Source: Geodermatophilus obscurus (GTDB taxonomy: Bacteria > Actinomycetota > Actinomycetes > Mycobacteriales > Geodermatophilaceae). From it: a stretch of 64,000 nucleotides of DNA. How positions within the stretch are numbered: the stretch's first letter is position 1; each line of letters starts with the position of its first letter. Positions 61,754 through 64,000 of the stretch are shown in pieces. The translations under genes and the position numbers were made by a program. The stretch lies in assembly GCF_900115395.1 (NCBI RefSeq), contig NZ_FOWE01000006.1, positions 62,001-126,000 on the forward strand, given 5' to 3'. The notes beneath the pieces are model-generated. The model saw only the letters and a program-made list of their open reading frames with translations. It was not told the origin of the DNA and ran no database searches.

Positions 61754-63514
61754 GTGATCGGGGAGGGGGCGGCACCGCCGCCGGGCGACTTGCTGGTGCA
61801 GGCCGTCGAGGGGATGGACCGGCCGCTGTTCGTCCTCGACGAGGAGTGGCGGTTCGCCTACGTCAACCCCGCCGGCGCCGCCGTCCTCCGCCGCGACGTC
61901 GCCGGCCTGACCGGCCGGGTCGTCTGGGAGGAGTTCCCCGACGCCGCGGGGAGCGCCTTCGAGGACGTGCTCCGGCAGGTGCGCGTGACGGGCGCCCCGG
62001 GCACCGCCGAGGCCCTCTACGCCCCGCTGGACAGCTGGTTCCGCGCCGACGCCTTCCTCACCCCGGCCGGCCTCGTCGTCACCTACGACGACGTCACGGG
62101 GCGCCGGCGGGTGGAGGAGGAGGCGGCGGCGGCGATCGCCGCCCGCGAGCAGGCCGCCGCTGCAGCCGCGGCCGCCGCGGAGGCCGAGGCCGCCGGGCGC
62201 CACCTCGTGCTGCTCGCCGACGTCAGCGAGGCCATGACCGCCAGCACCGACGTCGACGAGGCCGTCGCCCGCTTCGCCGGGCTCGTCGTGCCGCTGCTGG
62301 CCGACTGGTGCCTGGTCAGCGTCGTCGACCCCGACGGCACCCGCCGCGACGTCGGCCGCGCCCACAGCGACCCCTCGATGGTCGAGGCGATGCACCGCTA
62401 CGCCGACCTGCGGGTGCGCACCAACCGGCCGACCGCACCGGTGCCGACGGCGCTGGCCAGCGGCCGGCCCGTGGTCATCCCGCACCTGACCGACGACGAC
62501 GTCGTGGCGATGACCGCCGACGAGGCGAGCCGAGCCGCCCTCGCCCCGCTCCGGGTCTCCGCCGTCGCCACCTTCCCGCTCCTCGCCCGCGGGGAGCTCT
62601 TCGGCGCGTTCACCCTGGTCAACGGGTCCGAGCGCGGGCCGCACACGGAGACCGAGCTGCGCACCGCCGAGATCGCCTCCCGGCGGGCGGCGCTGGCGCT
62701 GGACAACGCCCGCCTGGCCGGCGCCGCGCAGCGCATGGCGCAGCGGCTGCAGCGCAGCCTGCTGTCCCCGCCGGTGCAGCCCGACCACCTGCAGCTCGCA
62801 GTCCGCTACCGGTCGGCCACCCGCGGGGTCGCCATCGGCGGCGACTGGTACGACGCGTTCCTCCAGCCCGACGGCGACACCGTCCTGGTGATCGGCGACG
62901 TCATGGGCCACGACATCGAGGCCGCCGCGGCCATGGGCCAGGTCAAGACGCTGGTCCGCGGCATCGCCTTCGACCGCCTCGAGGAGCCGGCCGGGGTGCT
63001 GCGCCGGGTCGACCACGCCCTGGTGGGCCTCGCCGTCCCGGCCATGGCCACCGCGCTGGTGTGCCGGGTGGAGCAGGACGCCGCCGACCACGGGGCGGGG
63101 CTGCGCCGGCTGCGCTGGTCCTCGGCCGGGCACCCCGACCCGATGATGCTGCTGCCCGACGGCACCGTGCAGGACCTCAGCGCGCCGGTCGGGCCGCCGC
63201 TGGGCATCGGCTGGCGCGGCCCGCGCGCCGACGGCCGGGTGGCCGTGCCGGAGGGCGCGACGCTGCTGCTGTTCACCGACGGTCTCTTCGAGCGCCGCGG
63301 CAGCTCCCTCGACGAGGGCCGCGACCAGGTGCGCACGCTGCTGGCCGCCGTGGCCGGGCTCTCCCTCGAGGCGCTGTGCGACCGGCTGCTGACGGCGATG
63401 GTGGGGGAGGGCGCCGAGGACGACGTCGCGGTGCTGGCCGTCCGCGCGCACCCGACGTCGGGGGAACGGCCGGCCGAGGTCGGGCCCGAGGTGCTGCCCG
63501 GCGGCCGGACCTAG
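61754..63514 (+). CDS. PAS-GAF-SpoIIE phosphatase (second of divergent pair)
   Basis: A 586-residue phosphatase with the same plan: PAS (about 15-125: AVEGMDRPLFVLDEEWRFAY), an Ala/Glu-rich helix (EEEAAAAIAAREQ, AEAEAAGRHLVLLADVSEAM), GAF (about 165-335) and SpoIIE (about 350-570: IGGDWYDAFLQPDGD, VIGDVMGHDIEAAAAMGQVK, LFTDGLFERRGS, AEDDVAVLAV). The C-terminal 15 residues (GERPAEVGPEVLPGGRT) are extra. Start: GTG at 61754, with no ribosome site; a near-leaderless transcript is possible. The stop overlaps the opposite gene (CTAG). Confidence 0.9.
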   Translation: MIGEGAAPPPGDLLVQAVEGMDRPLFVLDEEWRFAYVNPAGAAVLRRDVAGLTGRVVWEEFPDAAGSAFEDVLRQVRVTGAPGTAEALYAPLDSWFRADAFLTPAGLVVTYDDVTGRRRVEEEAAAAIAAREQAAAAAAAAAEAEAAGRHLVLLADVSEAMTASTDVDEAVARFAGLVVPLLADWCLVSVVDPDGTRRDVGRAHSDPSMVEAMHRYADLRVRTNRPTAPVPTALASGRPVVIPHLTDDDVVAMTADEASRAALAPLRVSAVATFPLLARGELFGAFTLVNGSERGPHTETELRTAEIASRRAALALDNARLAGAAQRMAQRLQRSLLSPPVQPDHLQLAVRYRSATRGVAIGGDWYDAFLQPDGDTVLVIGDVMGHDIEAAAAMGQVKTLVRGIAFDRLEEPAGVLRRVDHALVGLAVPAMATALVCRVEQDAADHGAGLRRLRWSSAGHPDPMMLLPDGTVQDLSAPVGPPLGIGWRGPRADGRVAVPEGATLLLFTDGLFERRGSSLDEGRDQVRTLLAAVAGLSLEALCDRLLTAMVGEGAEDDVAVLAVRAHPTSGERPAEVGPEVLPGGRT

Positions 63515-64000
63515 GTGCGGGTGGCCGCGGCGCGGACCGCGCCGGCGATCGCGGCCACGCCCTGCTCGGTCCACAGGATCGAGTAGTGGTCGGTGTCGGG
63601 GACCTCGTGGGCGGTGATCCCGGACGGCTCCAGCCCCAGGCCGGCGAGCCGGACCTCGTCGTAGAGCCCCGGCCGCTGGCCGAGCAGGCCCCGGGTGGCC
63701 CACAGCAGCGTCGCCGGAACCGGCAGGGACGCGGTGGCCTCCAGCACCCGCTCGTTGAGCAGCACGTCGCCGCCGTCGACCCGCACCGCCTCGGGCACGA
63801 CCGCGCTGCGCAGCGGCACCTCGTCGGGGACGAGGTCGCGGGCGAGGAAGGCGGCCACCGCCGGCACGTCGACCCACGGGCCGACGGCGGGGTGCCCCGC
63901 CCAGAACGACCGGACGGCGGCGAGGTCGGGGAAGGTCGTGGTCAGCCGGGCCAGCGAGGGGCCGAGCAGCGCGGCGAGCTTGGCGTCGACGTCGGCTCCG
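63511..64000 (-). CDS. Alpha/beta hydrolase, C-terminal part (partial at window end)
   Basis: The frame is open to base 64000, so the start lies beyond. The visible 162 residues run from LAALLGPSLARLTTTFPDLA to the end WTEQGVAAIAGAVRAAATRT. PATLLWATRGLLGQRPGLYD is the strand before the catalytic acid, and DTDHYSILWTEQG holds the likely catalytic His, as in alpha/beta hydrolases. The nucleophile lies outside the window. An internal start at 63867 would cut the domain and is rejected. Confidence 0.82.
   Translation of the reverse strand, partial: GADVDAKLAALLGPSLARLTTTFPDLAAVRSFWAGHPAVGPWVDVPAVAAFLARDLVPDEVPLRSAVVPEAVRVDGGDVLLNERVLEATASLPVPATLLWATRGLLGQRPGLYDEVRLAGLGLEPSGITAHEVPDTDHYSILWTEQGVAAIAGAVRAAATRT

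Noticed and set aside
59495..63514. A 1339-codon open frame on the plus strand
   Set aside because: Only the portion from the GTG at 61754 encodes PAS-GAF-SpoIIE. The upstream part is antisense to the other SpoIIE gene and is a high-GC artefact.

Overview
The window is very GC-rich (about three quarters G+C by eye) and densely coded on both strands. GTG and ATG starts are mixed, and many neighbouring genes share a 4-base GTGA/ATGA overlap. The gene content fits a free-living, motile actinobacterium. My best guess is the Geodermatophilaceae (Blastococcus, Modestobacter, Geodermatophilus type), but this is an inference from gene families. No 16S or other marker gene is present. The window opens inside dnaB, which lies near oriC in many actinobacteria, and it holds three exact copies of a parS-like 14-mer, so the region is probably close to the origin.

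Layout. 1-390: 3' end of an intein-containing dnaB. 571-2502: secreted lipase-like hydrolase. 2567-6188: fatty-acid desaturase with its ferredoxin-type reductase, divergent from a PucR-type regulator across a palindrome-rich promoter. 6383-12681: small secretory-style protein, methyltransferase, DNA polymerase IV, two alpha/beta hydrolases, a small membrane protein and an orphan phage-like SNF2/DEAH helicase. 12758-18766: chain of six tightly packed genes (AraC regulator, VOC protein, YjbR-like protein, a BluB-CobT fusion, phosphoglucomutase, M20 peptidase). 18820-27034: membrane proteins, a PAS-GGDEF cyclase, HMG-CoA lyase with a flavin reductase, a LOV-GAF-SpoIIE blue-light phosphatase, a Gly/Tyr-rich protein and a PaaX-like regulator. 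27095-32166: aldo/keto reductase, then an iron-siderophore ABC importer and its binding lipoprotein, divergent around an IdeR/DmdR-type iron box. 32473-34641: frameshifted HNH/DUF222 gene and a Pth2-like peptidyl-tRNA hydrolase.

34770-42569 reads as a stress island. asnO-ngg makes the osmolyte N-acetylglutaminylglutamine amide and otsA-otsB makes trehalose. Between them lie a TerC-type transporter behind a probable manganese (yybP-ykoY) riboswitch and a pair of small fluoride channels.

42874-58175 is a chemotaxis cluster: four tandem chemoreceptors with nearly identical signalling domains, CheA with two CheW-like domains, CheW, an unknown protein, CheB, CheR, and two response-regulator/CheX-like pairs. 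No flagellar gene is in the window. 58252-64000 holds a DUF2332 protein, an RsbW-like anti-sigma kinase, two divergent PAS-GAF-SpoIIE phosphatases and the end of an alpha/beta hydrolase. With the LOV protein this gives three SpoIIE phosphatases and one RsbW-like kinase, which suggests light- and signal-driven partner switching, although no STAS antagonist or sigma factor is in the window.

The features most worth following up are the parS-like sites, a pair of long hairpins that share a 17-bp end, the homogenised chemoreceptor array, the two CheY-CheX pairs, the BluB-CobT fusion, the LOV phosphatase and the riboswitch. I saw no tRNA, rRNA, CRISPR array, insertion sequence or prophage.
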